Shown here: positions 6,436-18,934 of the stretch, piece after piece
Layout: every line of letters starts with the position of its first letter
How positions within the stretch are numbered: position 1 is the stretch's first letter
Source: Pleurodeles waltl
Lineage: Eukaryota > Chordata > Amphibia > Caudata > Salamandridae
Direction of reading: 5' to 3'
Assembly (NCBI RefSeq): GCF_031143425.1
Contig: NW_027150038.1
Span: 62,001-126,000, forward strand
Length of the DNA: 64,000 nt
The notes under the pieces: generated by a model
The model's database searches: none
The model's input: only the letters and a program-made list of their open reading frames with translations
What the model was told of the DNA's origin: nothing
Program-made: the position numbers and the translations under genes

Positions 6436-7329
6436 TGCCGCTGCGTAGTCATTTGAAACATCTTCTGAAGCGTCTTTCCGAAAAGCAGGGCCATTTGGAG
6501 GCTCTCTCTCTCTAAGCGTGCCATAGCAATTGATGTTTTCTGTCAAGGATTTTTTGTTTGTCTCTAGCAAGGCAAGAGGTAGTCAAAATGCCCTGTGCCA
6601 GTGAGCTGAACTAGGGCACTGATGTGAAAAGCAGACCCTTTCTGGTAGTTGTAACCCGCTGCAAGTCATGGACCCTTGCACCTTAGACTTCCCAACCAGA
6701 AGCACTGAAGGGCCTGCTAGCTCTTGAGCCAGAGGAGCATGCCTCTTGGATTCAAGCACACTTGCTCAATCAGCGCTCGATCAGGCGAGATTTATATTAG
6801 TGGCTCATAGGCCTGAAACACTCACCTGGGAGACGCAGGGTGGCTGATTTCCCGGAATGGCCCTTGATGGGGAAATCACCTCCTTTCCCCCGCCTCATTT
6901 CAGAATTGTGTGCTAGTCGCAAGACAGTGTTCAGGGGTTCATGGGTACTGCCTACTCCCAGCTGCCTCTCTGTCTTCTTCATGTAAATTGCAAGTCACGA
7001 GGAGGCACCATTGCCAATATGCTCCGCCCACCTAACCAAGAAACCTAGTTTGAGCTTGTCTGCCTGTGTTGTTGCAGGGGCAGTGTCTTCTTTGCCCAAA
7101 AGGTGGCAGGAGAGCATCACTTCAAACGATAGAATCAACTGCTTAAGTAGAAACCAGCATGGTAGTTACTGTCATAAAGTGCAGCTCTAACAGAAGGTGT
7201 GCCTGAGACGCCCCTTCCAGTAATACACAGAATTTTGATTGAGGGCCCAGCCGATGGGTTGGTGGATTTCTCCTCACATGCCACAGCAGCTTCCAAAGCA
7301 GAGCAAGATTTAAGGGAAGAAAATACACC

Positions 7330-7441
7330 TGTCAGAAGTGGGATTTGAACCCACGCCTCCATGAAGAGACCAGAAGGCTCAGCTTCACTGAAGATCAAGC
7401 TCTCTTGAGTCTGGCGCCTTAGACCACTCGGCCATCCTGAC
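7330..7441 (-). tRNA. tRNA-Leu-CAA: tRNA-Leu(CAA) with intron, unit 3
   Basis: Consensus copy with all stems intact. Intron 7376-7403, anticodon 7405-7407. Confidence 0.96.
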
Positions 7442-7748
7442 AGCCAAAACAGTGGGCAGGTCGGACTCTTCAGTCTGCACTTGTTGATTTTGCCGCTTGC
7501 AATGTTCCTATCAAAGTCACAGCTTTAAAGGCCCCACAATATAACATGGCCAAGAAAAAAAAAAAAAAACAGAACAAGAAACAATGCACATGCACGACCA
7601 CCGAGGGATGCAGATAACTTTTTAGCGTCCTGCAATAGTAAAGCACGTTTTACACAGGTCACAAGTTTTTAAAGGTCATTTCTGTCTAAGTGTGCATTGA
7701 GAGAGACTGAGGTTTTAGGGAGCAAACACAAAAGCTGCTGCTGCCAAG

Positions 7749-7821
7749 TGTTTCTGCCCGGTCTCGAACCGGGGACCTTTCGCGTGTGAGGGGAACGTGA
7801 TAACCACTACACTACAGAAAC
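7749..7821 (-). tRNA. tRNA-Val-CAC: tRNA-Val(CAC), unit 3
   Basis: Full length. Base 30 is C, giving a C-C mismatch in the anticodon stem (TTCCC/GCGAA). The rest is consensus. Confidence 0.9.
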
Positions 7822-8209
7822 AAGCTTGCTGGTTTGACTGAAGGAGCACAGTTCCCCTCATATGTTTGCACGATTTCCTCTATACTTTATCAGCAGTTGC
7901 TCGGAATGCGAGGGGTAAGTGTGAAAATTGCAGCGGTGTCAGCCAGCATGCATACACTCAGACGTCCTGAAAAATCCCACAGCTGCGGGCAGAGACAGAC
8001 AAATATCTGATGCCTAAATGCCAGGAAGGAGAGCCTGTGAAATCATCACACAGGGCGCACTGAGAGCAAGCAGGAAGGAAGCCAAGGCATTGTAATCCAT
8101 TTTTCGCCTGAGGCAAAAAATATGTTTTGCGCAACAATGCTTCGAGTGGAATGAGAAATGTTGAGGGGTTGTGTATTTTGAGCAGGATTTGATTGTTTTC
8201 CGCTAAAAT

Positions 8210-8281
8210 GGGCTCGTCCGGGATTTGAACCTGGGACCTCTCGCACCCTAAGCGAGAATCATACCCCTAGACCAACGAGCC
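8210..8281 (-). tRNA. tRNA-Pro-AGG: tRNA-Pro(AGG), unit 3
   Basis: Identical to unit 1. Confidence 0.96.
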
Positions 8282-8471
8282 TGGGCACAGAAATGCAACG
8301 GCTCCGACCCTGCTCGGAGGGTTGGTGACAGAGAGTGGGAGACTACATCCCAAAGCAAGAAACTGCACATGGTGCTCTCTTCTGCAGTACGACTAGAGTC
8401 ATTTGCATGGTCTTCATCGAACATGACATAAAAAGCCTCTATCCTTTAGACATTTTGGCCCAGATTTACAA

Positions 8472-9090
8472 GAAAATGACTAAGCGCGACGCTGTGCCAA
8501 ATTTGCAAGCCCCACGCGCCGTCATTTTCAAAATGCAGGGAAGCGCCGTATTTAGTAGAATACAGCGCACCCCTGTGCTTCCCCCTGCGCCAGCTCTAAA
8601 TTAGCTGCTGAGCGCAAACGCAGCCGTTCTTGCACCATGGTACAAGGATGACTGCGTTGAGGGGGAAATTGTTTTTGTGCAGGAAGGGACACCTTCCTGC
8701 CCAAAAAAAAAATCTTCAATGGTGATTTGCTCTTACTTCTATGTGTGCTGCAGAATGCATCACACATAGAAAGAGCAAAAACAAGGAGAAATGAAAACAT
8801 TTCTCCTCAGTGCGCCACTCTAACGACACCCCTGGGATGGCGTTGGATTTTGGTGCTGACGCAGATTTACGCCAACTCCTAAATCTGGAGCAGCATCAAA
8901 ATGCTATGGTGTTGCTATGGCACACTCCCAACAACACCCATTGCACGCCCCTTCCAGGGAACGCGCTGCGTGCTAAGGGGCCGTATTTACAAGGTGGTGT
9001 TAAGCCACAAAAAGTGGCTGAACGCCATCTTGTAAATACCGCGCAGTGCATAGTGCCACCGGGCGTCACTAAAAGTGATGCTCCGGTGGC
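8472..9090. repeat. Hairpin cascade, unit 3
   Basis: Same block. One G is missing from the left arm of the last hairpin. Confidence 0.85.
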
Positions 9091-9386
9091 GATAGGACCT
9101 TGTAAGTCTGGCACTTTATTTGCTCAAGGTGTGTGTTCTTGGTGAGGGCAGGAAAGCTATTTTTGCTCTTGTACCTTCCTTCCTTGGCTGGCTTGAATGC
9201 TGTAGGCTCAGGCTTCATTGCAAAGGTCAAACAGTGAGCAACTGACTGCCGTAAGCTGGCGCAACTCCTCTTGGTGAGCTGTGACAGATGCCCCAGGAGC
9301 GTAGTACCTCACGATGGTGAGGGATAGACACAGTCTCTTTTATCTCAGCTTGCCTGTCAGGTGAGGCAGGAAATGCAAATACTGTG

Positions 9387-9459
9387 AAAAAGCCCAGCGA
9401 CTCGAACCAGGGACCTTTCGCATGTGAGGTGCGCATGATAACCACTACACTAGACAAAC
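9387..9459 (-). pseudogene. Decayed tRNA-Val, unit 3
   Basis: Same sequence as the unit 1 relic. Confidence 0.85.
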
Positions 9460-9906
9460 AGACACACTTGCCGGCTTGCTTCATGTGGCTATGCATTGTA
9501 CTGGAACCACCACACTATGGAAACAGACACACCTGCTTGCTTTATGTGGCTATGCATTGGACTGGGATGCAAGGATGAGGGCCAATGTTCATGACGCTCA
9601 AAGCTGAGCCTTCCGGAACACGATCTCTTCCCTTGGAAGAAAGGAACTGGGATCACTTTCATTCCAAGAGGTGATTTCAGAACTGGACCCGAAATTACCA
9701 TGGAGAAGCACTGTGCATTTAATGTTCCTACGAGCACTGCTGCTCCAGCACAGAAAAGCAGTTGCAAAGAAATCTCGCATACCTTCATGATGCTGAACCG
9801 TCTCGACGCCAGTATAAAGCATGTATTGCATTGCAACATGACATCTTACAAGAGTGAAAAGCAGAAATACTCCTGTTTAAAACACAGACTGAACCTATAA
9901 AGGTAG

Positions 9907-9978
9907 GGGTTTGTCTGGGATTTGAACCGAGGTCCTCTCACACCCGAAGCGAGAATCATACCCCTATACAAACTAGAC
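9907..9978 (-). pseudogene. Decayed tRNA-Pro(CGG), unit 3
   Basis: As unit 1, with one D-stem change (AGTTTGTATAG). Confidence 0.84.
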
Positions 9979-10872
9979 TGCTTCTGCGTAGTCATTTGAA
10001 ACATCTTCTGAAGCGTCTTTCCGAAAAGCAGGGCCATTTGGAGGCTCTCTCTCTCTAAGCGTGCCATAGCAATTGATGTTTTCTGTCAAGGATTTTTTGT
10101 TTGTCTCTAGCAAGGCAAGAGGTAGTCAAAATGCCCTGTGCCAGTGAGCTGAACTAGGGCACTGATGTGAAAAGCAGACCCTTTCTGGTAGTTGTAACCC
10201 GCTGCAAGTCATGGACCCTTGCACCTTAGACTTCCCAACCAGAAGCACTGAAGGGCCTGCTAGCTCTTGAGCCAGAGGAGCATGCCTCTTGGATTCAAGC
10301 ACACTTGCTCGATCAGCGCTCGTTCAGGCGAGATTTATATTAGTGGCTCATAGGCCTCAAACACTCACCTGGGAGACGCAGGGTGGCTGATTTCCCGGAA
10401 TGGCCCTTGATGGGGAAATCACCTCCTTTCCCCCGCCTCATTTCAGAATTGTGTGCTAGTCGCAAGACAGTGTTCAGGGGTTCATGGGTACTGCCTACTC
10501 CCAGCTGCCTCTCTGTCTTCTTCATGTAAATTGCAAGTCACGAGGAGGCACCATTGCCAATATGCTCCGCCCACCTAACCAAGAAACCTAGTTTGAGCTT
10601 GTCTGCCTGTGTTGTTGCAGGGGCAGTGTCTTCTTTGCCCAAAAGGTGGCAGGAGAGCCTCACTTCAAACGATAGAATCAACTGCTTAAGTAGAAACCAG
10701 CATGGTAGTTACTGTCATAAAGTGCAGCTCTAACAGAAGGTGTGCCTGAGACGCCCCTTCCAGTAATACACAGAATTTTGATTGAGGGCCCAGCCGATGG
10801 GTTGGTGGATTTCTCCTCACATGCCACAGCAGTTTCCAAAGCAGAGCAAGATTTAAGGGAAGAAAATACACC

Positions 10873-10985
10873 TGTCAGAAGTGGGATTTGAACCCACGCC
10901 TCCATGAAGAGACCAGAAGGCTCAGCTTCAACTGAAGATCAAGCTCTCTTGAGTCTGGCGCCTTAGACCACTCGGCCATCCTGAC
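10873..10985 (-). tRNA. tRNA-Leu-CAA: tRNA-Leu(CAA) with intron, unit 4
   Basis: Exons are consensus. One extra base makes the intron 29 nt (10919-10947). Confidence 0.95.
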
Positions 10986-11292
10986 AGCCAAAACAGTGTG
11001 CAGGTCGGACTCTTCAGTCTGCACTTGTTGATTTTGCCGCTTGCAATGTTCCTATCAAAGTCACAGCTTTAAAGGCCCCACAATATAACATGGCCAAGAA
11101 AAAAAAAAAAAAACAGAACAAGAAACAATGCACATGCACGACCACCGAGGGATGCAGATAACTTTTTAGCGTCCTGCAATAGTAAAGCACGTTTTACACA
11201 GGTCACAAGTTTTTAAAGGTCATTTCTGTCTAAGTGTGCATTGAGAGAGACTGAGGTTTTAGGGAGCAAACACAAAAGCTGCTGCTGCCAAG

Positions 11293-11365
11293 TGTTTCTG
11301 CCCGGTCTCGAACCGGGGACCTTTCGCGTGTGAGGCAAACGTGATAACCACTACACTACAGAAAC
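11293..11365 (-). tRNA. tRNA-Val-CAC: tRNA-Val(CAC), unit 4
   Basis: Consensus except T29, which makes a tolerable T-G pair in the anticodon stem. Confidence 0.95.
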
Positions 11366-11753
11366 AAGCTTGCTGGTTTGACTGAAGGAGCACAGTTCCC
11401 CTCATATGTTTGCACGATTTCATCTATACTTTATCAGCAGTTGCTCGGAATGCGAGGGGTAAGTGTGAAAATTGCAGCGGTGTCAGCCAGCATGCATACA
11501 CTCAGACGTCCTGAAAAATCCCACAGCATCGGGCAGAGACAGACAAATATCTGATGCCTAAATGCCAGGAAGGAGAGCCTGTGAAATCATCACACAGGGC
11601 GCACTGAGAGCAAGCAGGAAGGAAGCCAAGGCATTGTAATCCATTTTTCGCCTGAGGCAAAAAATATGTTTTGCGCAACAATGCTTCGAGTGGAATGAGA
11701 AATGTTGAGGGGTTGTGTATTTTGAGCAGGATTTGATTGTTTTCCGCTAAAAT

Positions 11754-11825
11754 GGGCTCGTCCGGGATTTGAACCTGGGACCTCTCGCACCCTAAGCGAG
11801 AATCACACCCCTAGACCAACGAGCC
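11754..11825 (-). tRNA. tRNA-Pro-AGG: tRNA-Pro(AGG), unit 4
   Basis: One D-arm change (GGTATGA to GGTGTGA on the gene strand). Confidence 0.95.
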
Positions 11826-12015
11826 TGGGCACAGAAATGCAACGGCTCCGACCCTGCTCGGAGGGTTGGCGACAGAGAGTGGGAGACTACATCCCAAAGC
11901 AAGAAACTGCACATGGTGCTCTCTTCTGCAGTACGACTAGAGTCATTTGCATGGTCTTCATCGAACATGACATAAAAAGCCTCTATCCTTTAGACATTTT
12001 GGCCCAGATTTACAA

Positions 12016-12635
12016 GAAAATGACTAAGCGCGACGCTGTGCCAAATTTGCAAGCCCCACGCGCCGTCATTTTCAAAATGCAGGGAAGCGCCGTATTTAGT
12101 AGAATACAGCGCACCCCTGTGCTTCCCCCTGCGCCAGCTCTAAATTAGCTGCTGAGCGCCAACGCAGCCGTTCTTGCACCATGGTACAAGGATGACTGCG
12201 TTGAGGGGGAAATTGTTTTTGTGCAGGAAGGGACACCTTCCTGCCCAAAAAAAAAATCTTCAATGGTGATTTGCTCTTACTTCTATGTGTGCTGCAGAAT
12301 GCATCACACATAGAAAGAGCAAAAACAAGGAGAAATGAAAACATTTCTCCTCAGTGCGCCACTCTAACGACACCCCTGGGATGGCGTTGGATTTTGGTGC
12401 TGACGCAGATTTACGCCAACTCCTAAATCTGGAGCAGCATCAAAATGCTATGGTGTTGCTGTGGCACACTCCCAACAACACCCATTGCACGCCCCTTCCA
12501 GGGAACGCGCTGCGTGCTAAGGGGCCGTATTTACAAGGTGGTGTTAAGCCACAAAAAGTGGCTGAACGCCATCTTGTAAATACCGCGCAGTGCATAGTGC
12601 CACCGGGGCGTCACTAAAAGTGATGCTCCGGTGGC
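12016..12635. repeat. Hairpin cascade, unit 4
   Basis: Same block as unit 1. Confidence 0.85.
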
Positions 12636-12931
12636 GATAGGACCTTGTAAGTCTGGCACTTTATTTGCTCAAGGTGTGTGTTCTTGGTGAGGGCAGGAAA
12701 GCTATTTTCGCTCTCGTACCTTCCTTCCTTGGCTGGCTTGAATGCTGTAGGCTCAGGCTTCATTGCAAAGGTCAAACAGTGAGCAACTGACTGCCGTAAG
12801 CTGGCGCAACTCCTCTTGGTGAGCTGTGACAGATGCCCCAGGAGCGTAGTACCTCACGATGGTGAGGGATAGACACAGTCTCTTTTATCTCAGCTTGTCT
12901 GTCAGGTGAGGCAGGAAATGCAAATACTGTG

Positions 12932-13004
12932 AAAAAGCCCAGCGACTCGAACCAGGGACCTTTCGCATGTGAGGTGCGCATGATAACCACTACACTACAC
13001 AAAC
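12932..13004 (-). pseudogene. Decayed tRNA-Val, unit 4
   Basis: Unit 1 sequence plus one 5' acceptor change (GTTTGTG). Confidence 0.83.
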
Positions 13005-13451
13005 AGACACACTTGCCGGCTTGCTTCATGTGGCTATGCATTGTACTGGAACCACCACACTATGGAAACAGACACACTTGCTTGCTTTATGTGGCTATGC
13101 ATTGGACTGGGATGCAAGGATGAGGGCCAATGTTCATGACGCTCAAAGCTGAGCCTTCCGGAACACGATCTCTTCCCTTGGAAGAAAGGAACTGGGATCA
13201 CTTTCATTCCAAGAGGTGATTTCAGAACTGGACCCGAAATTACCATGGAGAAGCACTGTGCATTTAATGTTCCTACGAGCACTGCTGCTCCAGCACAGAA
13301 AAGCAGTTGCAAAGAAATCTCGCATACCTTCATGATGCTGAACCGTCTCGACGCCAGTATAAAGCATGTATTGCATTGCAACATGACATCTTACAAGAGT
13401 GAAAAGCAGAAATACTCCTGTTTAAAACACAGACTAAACCTATAAAGGTAG

Positions 13452-13523
13452 GGGTTTGTCTGGGATTTGAACCGAGGTCCTCTCACACCCGAAGCGAGAA
13501 TCATACCCCTATACCAACTAGAC
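13452..13523 (-). pseudogene. Decayed tRNA-Pro(CGG), unit 4
   Basis: Same as unit 1. Confidence 0.85.
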
Positions 13524-14417
13524 TGCAGCTGCATAGTCATTTGAAACATCTTCTGAAGCGTCTTTCCGAAAAGCAGGGCCATTTGGAGGCTCTCTCTCTC
13601 TAAGCGTGCCATAGCAATTGATGTTTTCTGTCAAGGATTTTTTGTTTGTCTCTAGCAAGGCAAGAGGTAGTCAAAATGCCCTGTGCCAGTGAGCTGAACT
13701 AGGGCACTGATGTGAAAAGCAGACCCTTTCTGGTAGTTGTAACCTGCTGCAAGTCATGAACCCTTGCACCTTAGATTTCCCAACCAGAAGCACTGATGGG
13801 CCTGCTAGCTCTTGAGCCAGAGGAGCATGCCTCTTGGATTCAAGCACACTTGCTCGATCAGCGCTCAATCAGGCGAGATTTATATTAGTGGCTCATAGGC
13901 CTGAAACACTCACCTGGGAGACGCAGGGTGGCTGATTTCCCGGAATGGCCCTTGATGGGGAAATCACCTCCTTTCCCCCGCCTCATTTCAGAATTGTGTG
14001 CTAGTCGCAAGACAGTGTTCAGGGGTTCATGGGTACTGCCTACTCCCAGCTGCCTCTCTGTCTTCTTCATGTAAATTGCAAGTCACGAGGAGGCACCATT
14101 GCCAATATGCTCCGCCCACCTAACCAAGAAACCTAGTTTGAGCTTGTCTGCCTGTGTTGTTGCAGGGGCAGTGTCTTCTTTGCCCAAAAGGTGGCAGGAG
14201 AGCCTCACTTCAAACGATAGAATCAACTGCTTAAGTAGAAACCAGCATGGTAGTTACTGTCATAAAGTGCAGCTCTAACAGAAGGTGTGCCTGAGACGCC
14301 CCTTCCAGTAATACACAGAATTTTGATTGAGGGCCCAGCCGATGGGTTGGTGGATTTCTCCTCACATGCCACAGCAGCTTCCAAAGCAGAGCAAGATTTA
14401 AGGGAAGAAAATACACC

Positions 14418-14529
14418 TGTCAGAAGTGGGATTTGAACCCACGCCACCATGAAGAGACCAGAAGGCTCATCTTCACTGAAGATCAAGCTCTCTTGAGTCT
14501 GGCGCCTTAGACCACTCGGCCATCCTGAC
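14418..14529 (-). tRNA. tRNA-Leu-CAA: tRNA-Leu(CAA) with intron, unit 5
   Basis: One substitution in the variable arm (GGAGG to GGTGG on the gene strand) and one in the intron (14464-14491). Acceptor, anticodon and T stems are intact. Confidence 0.94.
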
Positions 14530-14836
14530 AGCCAAAACAGTGTGCAGGTCGGACTCTTCAGTCTGCACTTGTTGATTTTGCCGCTTGCAATGTTCCTATC
14601 AAAGTCACAGCTTTAAAGGCCCCACAATATAACATGGCCAAGAAAAAAAAAAAAAAACAGAACAAGAAACAATGCACATGCACGACCACCGAGGGATGCA
14701 GATAACTTTTTAGCGTCCTGCAATAGTAAAGCACGTTTTACACAGGTCACAAGTTTTTAAAGGTCATTTCTGTCTAAGTGTGCATTGAGAGAGACTGAGG
14801 TTTTAGGGAGCAAACACAAAAGCTGCTGCTGCCAAG

Positions 14837-14909
14837 TGTTTCTGCCCGGTCTCGAACCGGGGACCTTTCGCGTGTGAGGCGAACGTGATAACCACTACAC
14901 TACAGAAAC
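14837..14909 (-). tRNA. tRNA-Val-CAC: tRNA-Val(CAC), unit 5
   Basis: Identical to the unit 1 gene. Confidence 0.96.
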
Positions 14910-15297
14910 AAGCTTGCTGGTTTGACTGAAGGAGCACAGTTCCCCTCATATGTTTGCACGATTTCCTCTATACTTTATCAGCAGTTGCTCGGAATGCGAG
15001 GGGTAAGTGTGAAAATTGCAGCGGTGTCAGCCAGCATGCATACACTCAGACGTCCTGAAAAATCCCACAGCTGCGGGCAGAGACAGACAAATATCTGATG
15101 CCTAAATGCCAGGAAGGAGAGCCTGGGAAATCATCACACAGGGCGCACTGAGAGCAAGCAGGAAGGAAGCCAAGGCATTGTAATCCATTTTTCGCCTGAG
15201 GCAAAAAATATGTTTTGCGCAACAATGCTTCGAGTGGAATGAGAAATGTTGAGGGGTTGTGTATTTTGAGCAGGATTTGATTGTTTTCCGCTAAAAT

Positions 15298-15369
15298 GGG
15301 CTCGTCCGGGATTTGAACCTGGGACCTCTCGCACCCTAAGCGAGAATCATACCCCTAGACCAATGAGCC
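15298..15369 (-). tRNA. tRNA-Pro-AGG: tRNA-Pro(AGG), unit 5
   Basis: G6 to A in the acceptor stem leaves an A-C mismatch near the D-arm end. Otherwise consensus. Confidence 0.93.
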
Positions 15370-15559
15370 TGGGCACAGAAATGCAGCGGCTCCGACCCTG
15401 CTCGGAGGGTTGGTGACAGAGAGTGGGAGACTACATCCCAAAGCAAGAAACTGCGCATGGTGCTCTCTTCTGCAGTACGACTAGAGTCATTTGCATGGTC
15501 TTCATCGAACATGACATAAAAAGCCTCTATCCTTTAGACATTTTGGCCCAGATTTACAA

Positions 15560-16191
15560 GAAAATGACTAAGCGCGACGCTGTGCCAAATTTGCAAGCCC
15601 CACGCGCCGTCATTTTCAAAATGCAGGGAAGCGCCGTATTTAGTAGAATACAGCGCACCCCTGTGCTTCCCCCTGTGCTTCCCCCTGCGCCAGCTCTAAA
15701 TTAGCTGCTGAGCGCCAACGCAGCCGTTCTTGCACCATGGTACAAGGATGACTGCGTTGAGGGGGAAATTGTTTTTGTGCAGGAAGGGACACCTTCCTGC
15801 CCAAAAAAAAAATCTTCAATGGTGATTTGCTCTTACTTCTATGTGTGCTGCAGAATGCATCACACATAGAAAGAGCAAAAACAAGGAGAAATGAAAACAT
15901 TTCTCCTCAGTGCGCCACTCTAACGACACCCCTGGGATGGCGTTGGATTTTGGTGCTGACGCAGATTTACGCCAACTCCTAAATCTGGAGCAGCATCAAA
16001 ATGCTATGGTGTTGCTGTGGCACACTCCCAACAACACCCATTGCACGCCCCTTCCAGGGAACGCGCTGCGTGCTAAGGGGCCGTATTTACAAGGTGGTGT
16101 TAAGCCACAAAAAGTGGCTGAACGCCATCTTGTAAATACCGCGCAGTGCATAGTGCCACCGGGGCGTCACTAAAAGTGATGCTCCGGTGGC
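15560..16191. repeat. Hairpin cascade, unit 5
   Basis: Same block with a 12-bp tandem duplication (CTGTGCTTCCCC) between the second and third hairpins. Confidence 0.85.
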
Positions 16192-16487
16192 GATAGGACC
16201 TTGTAAGTCTGGCACTTTATTTGCTCAAGGTGTGTGTTCTTGGTGAGGGCAGGAAAGCTATTTTCGCTCTCGTACCTTCCTTCCTTGGCTGGCTTGAATG
16301 CTGTAGGCTCAGGCTTCATTGCAAAGGTCAAACAGTGAGCAACTGACTGCCGTAAGCTGGCGCAACTCCTCTTGGTGAGCTGTGACAGATGCCCCAGGAG
16401 CGTAGTACCTCACGATGGTGAGGGATAGACACAGTCTCTTTTATCTCAGCTTGCCTGTCAGGTGAGGCAGGAAATGCAAATACTGTG

Positions 16488-16560
16488 AAAAAGCCCAGGG
16501 ACTCGAACCAGGGACCTTTCGCATATGAGGTGCGCATGATAACCACTACACTAGACAAAC
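16488..16560 (-). pseudogene. Decayed tRNA-Val, unit 5
   Basis: Has GAGTCCCTGG in the T arm, so the B box is canonical here (GGTTCGAGTCC), and ATATGC in the anticodon arm. The acceptor is still broken. Confidence 0.83.
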
Positions 16561-17007
16561 AGACACACTTGCCGGCTTGCTTGATGTGGCTATGCATTGT
16601 ACTGGAACCACCACACTATGGAAACAGACACACCTGCTTGCTTTATGTGGCTATGCATTGGACTGGGATGCAAGGATGAGGGCCAATGTTCATGACGCTC
16701 AAAGCTGAGCCTTCCGGAACACGATCTCTTCCCTTGGAAGAAAGGAACTGGGATCACTTTCATTCCAAGAGGTGATTTCAGAACTGGACCCGAAATTACC
16801 ATGGAGAAGCACTGTGCATTTAATGTTCCTACGAGCACTGCTGCTCCAGCACAGAAAAGCAGTTGCAAAGAAATCTCGCATACCTTCATGATGCTGAACC
16901 GTGTCGACGCCAGTATAAAGCATGTATTGCATTGCAACATGACATCTTACAAGAGTGAAAAGCAGAAATACTCCTGTTTAAAACACAGACTGAACCTATA
17001 AAGGTAG

Positions 17008-17079
17008 TGGTTTGTCTGGGATTTGAACCGAGGTCCTCTCACACCCAAAGCAAGAATCATACCCCTATACCAACTAGAC
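17008..17079 (-). pseudogene. Decayed tRNA-Pro, anticodon TGG, unit 5
   Basis: The anticodon is TGG rather than CGG, the discriminator is A, and the anticodon stem has an extra T-G pair (CTTGC). Acceptor mismatches are as in unit 1. Confidence 0.84.
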
Positions 17080-17982
17080 TGCCGCTGCATAGTCATTTGA
17101 AACATCTTCTGAAGTGTCTTTCCGAAAAGCAGGGCCATTTGGAGGCTCTCTCTCTCTAAGCGTGCCATAGCAATTGATGTTTTCTGTCAAGGATTTTTTG
17201 TTTGTCTCTAGCAAGGCAAGAGGTAGTCAAAATGCCCTGTGCCAGTGAGCTGAACTAGGGCACTGATGTGAAAAGCAGACCCTTTCTGGTAGTTGTAACC
17301 CGCTGCAAGTCAAGGACCCTTGCACCTTAGACTCCCAACCAGAAGCACTGAAGGGCCTGCTAGCTCTTGAGCCAGAGGAGCATGCCTCTTGGATTCAAGC
17401 ACACTTGCTCGATCAGCGCTCGATCAGGCTTGATCAGGCGAGATTTATATTAGTGGCTCATAGGCCTGAAACACTCACCTGGGAGACGCAGGGTGGCTGA
17501 TTTCCCGGAATGGCCCTTGATGGGGAAATCACCTCCTTTCCCCCGCCTCATTTCAGAATTGTGTGCTAGTCGCAAGACAGTGTTCAGGGGTTCATGGGTA
17601 CTGCCTACTCCCAGCTGCCTCTCTGTCTTCTTCATGTAAATTGCAAGTCACGAGGAGGCACCATTGCCAATATGCTCCGCCCACCTAACCAAGAAACCTA
17701 GTTTGAGCTTGTCTGCCTGTGTTGTTGCAGGGGCAGTGTCTTCTTTGCCCAAAAGGTGGCAGGAGAGCCTCACTTCAAACGATAGAATCAACTGCTTAAG
17801 TAGAAACCAGCATGGTAGTTACTGTCATAAAGTGCAGCTCTAACAGAAGGTGTGCCTGAGACGCCCCTTCCAGTAATACACAGAATTTTGATTGAGGGCC
17901 CAGCCGATGGGTTGGTGGATTTCTCCTCACATGCCACAGCAGCTTCCAAAGCAGAGCAAGATTTAAGGGAAGAAAATACACC

Positions 17983-18094
17983 TGTCAGAAGTGGGATTTG
18001 AACCCACGCCTCCATGAAGAGACCAGAAGGTTCAGCTTCACTGAAGATAAAGCTCTCTTGAGTCTGGCGCCTTAGACCACTCGGCCATCCTGAC
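17983..18094 (-). tRNA. tRNA-Leu-CAA: tRNA-Leu(CAA) with intron, unit 6
   Basis: Exons are consensus. Two substitutions fall inside the intron (18029-18056). Confidence 0.95.
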
Positions 18095-18401
18095 AGCCAA
18101 AACAGTGTGCAGGTCGGACTCTTCAGTCTGCACTTGTTGATTTTGCCGCTTGCAATGTTCCTATCAAAGTCACAGCTTTAAAGGCCCCACAATATAACAT
18201 GGCCAAGAAAAAAAAAAAAAAACAGAACAAGAAACAATGCACATGCACGACCACCAAGGGATGCAGATAACTTTTTAGCGTCCTGCAATAGTAAAGCACG
18301 TTTTACACAGGTCACAAGTTTTTAAAGGTCATTTCTGTCTAAGTGTGCATTGAGAGAGACTGAGGTTTTAGGGAGCAAACACAAAAGCTGCTTCTGCCAA
18401 G

Positions 18402-18474
18402 TGTTTCTGCCCGGTCTCGAACCGGGGACCTTCCGCGTGTGAGGCGAACATGATAACCACTACACTACAGAAAC
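18402..18474 (-). tRNA. tRNA-Val-CAC: tRNA-Val(CAC), unit 6
   Basis: Two substitutions: GCGGA in place of GCGAA, which gives a T-G pair in the anticodon stem, and one change just before the anticodon stem. T arm and acceptor are intact. Confidence 0.93.
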
Positions 18475-18862
18475 AAGCTTGCTGGTTTGACTGAAGGAGC
18501 ACAGTTCCCCTCATATATTTGCACGATTTCCTCTATACTTTATCAGCAGTTGCTCGGAATGCGAGGGGTAAGTGTGAAAATTGCAGCGGTGTCAGCCAGC
18601 ATGCATACACTCAGACGTCCTGAAAAATCCCACAGCTGCGGGCAGAGACAGACAAATATCTGATGCCTAAATGCCAGGAAGGAGAGCCTGTGAAATCATC
18701 ACACAGGGCGCACTGAGAGCAAGCAGGAAGGAAGCCAAGGCATTGTAATCCATTTTTCGCCTGAGGCAAAAAATATGTTTTGCGCAACAATGCTTCGAGT
18801 GGAATGAGAAATGTTGAGGGGTTGTGTATTTTGAGCAGGATTTGATTGTTTTCCGCTAAAAT

Positions 18863-18934
18863 GGGCTCGTCCGGGATTTGAACCTGGGACCTCTCGCACC
18901 CTAAGCGAGAATCATACCCCTAGACCAACGAGCC
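18863..18934 (-). tRNA. tRNA-Pro-AGG: tRNA-Pro(AGG), unit 6
   Basis: Identical to unit 1. Confidence 0.96.

Larger units (their letters stand above)
3786..7329 (-). repeat. Array unit 2 (3544 bp)
   Basis: Same layout as unit 1. It is 29 bp shorter because the module before the next Leu is missing. Its Val gene and decayed Val copy carry extra mutations. Confidence 0.95.
7330..10872 (-). repeat. Array unit 3 (3543 bp)
   Basis: Same layout. A single G is missing in the last cascade hairpin near 9061. The 29-bp module is absent. Confidence 0.95.
10873..14417 (-). repeat. Array unit 4 (3545 bp)
   Basis: Same layout. It has one extra base in the tRNA-Leu intron and lacks the 29-bp module. Confidence 0.95.
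14418..17982 (-). repeat. Array unit 5 (3565 bp)
   Basis: Same layout. It has a 12-bp tandem duplication near 15661-15684 and an extra ~10-bp GATCAGGC repeat near 17423. Its tail (about 16850-17440) shares private variants with the tail of unit 9. Confidence 0.95.
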
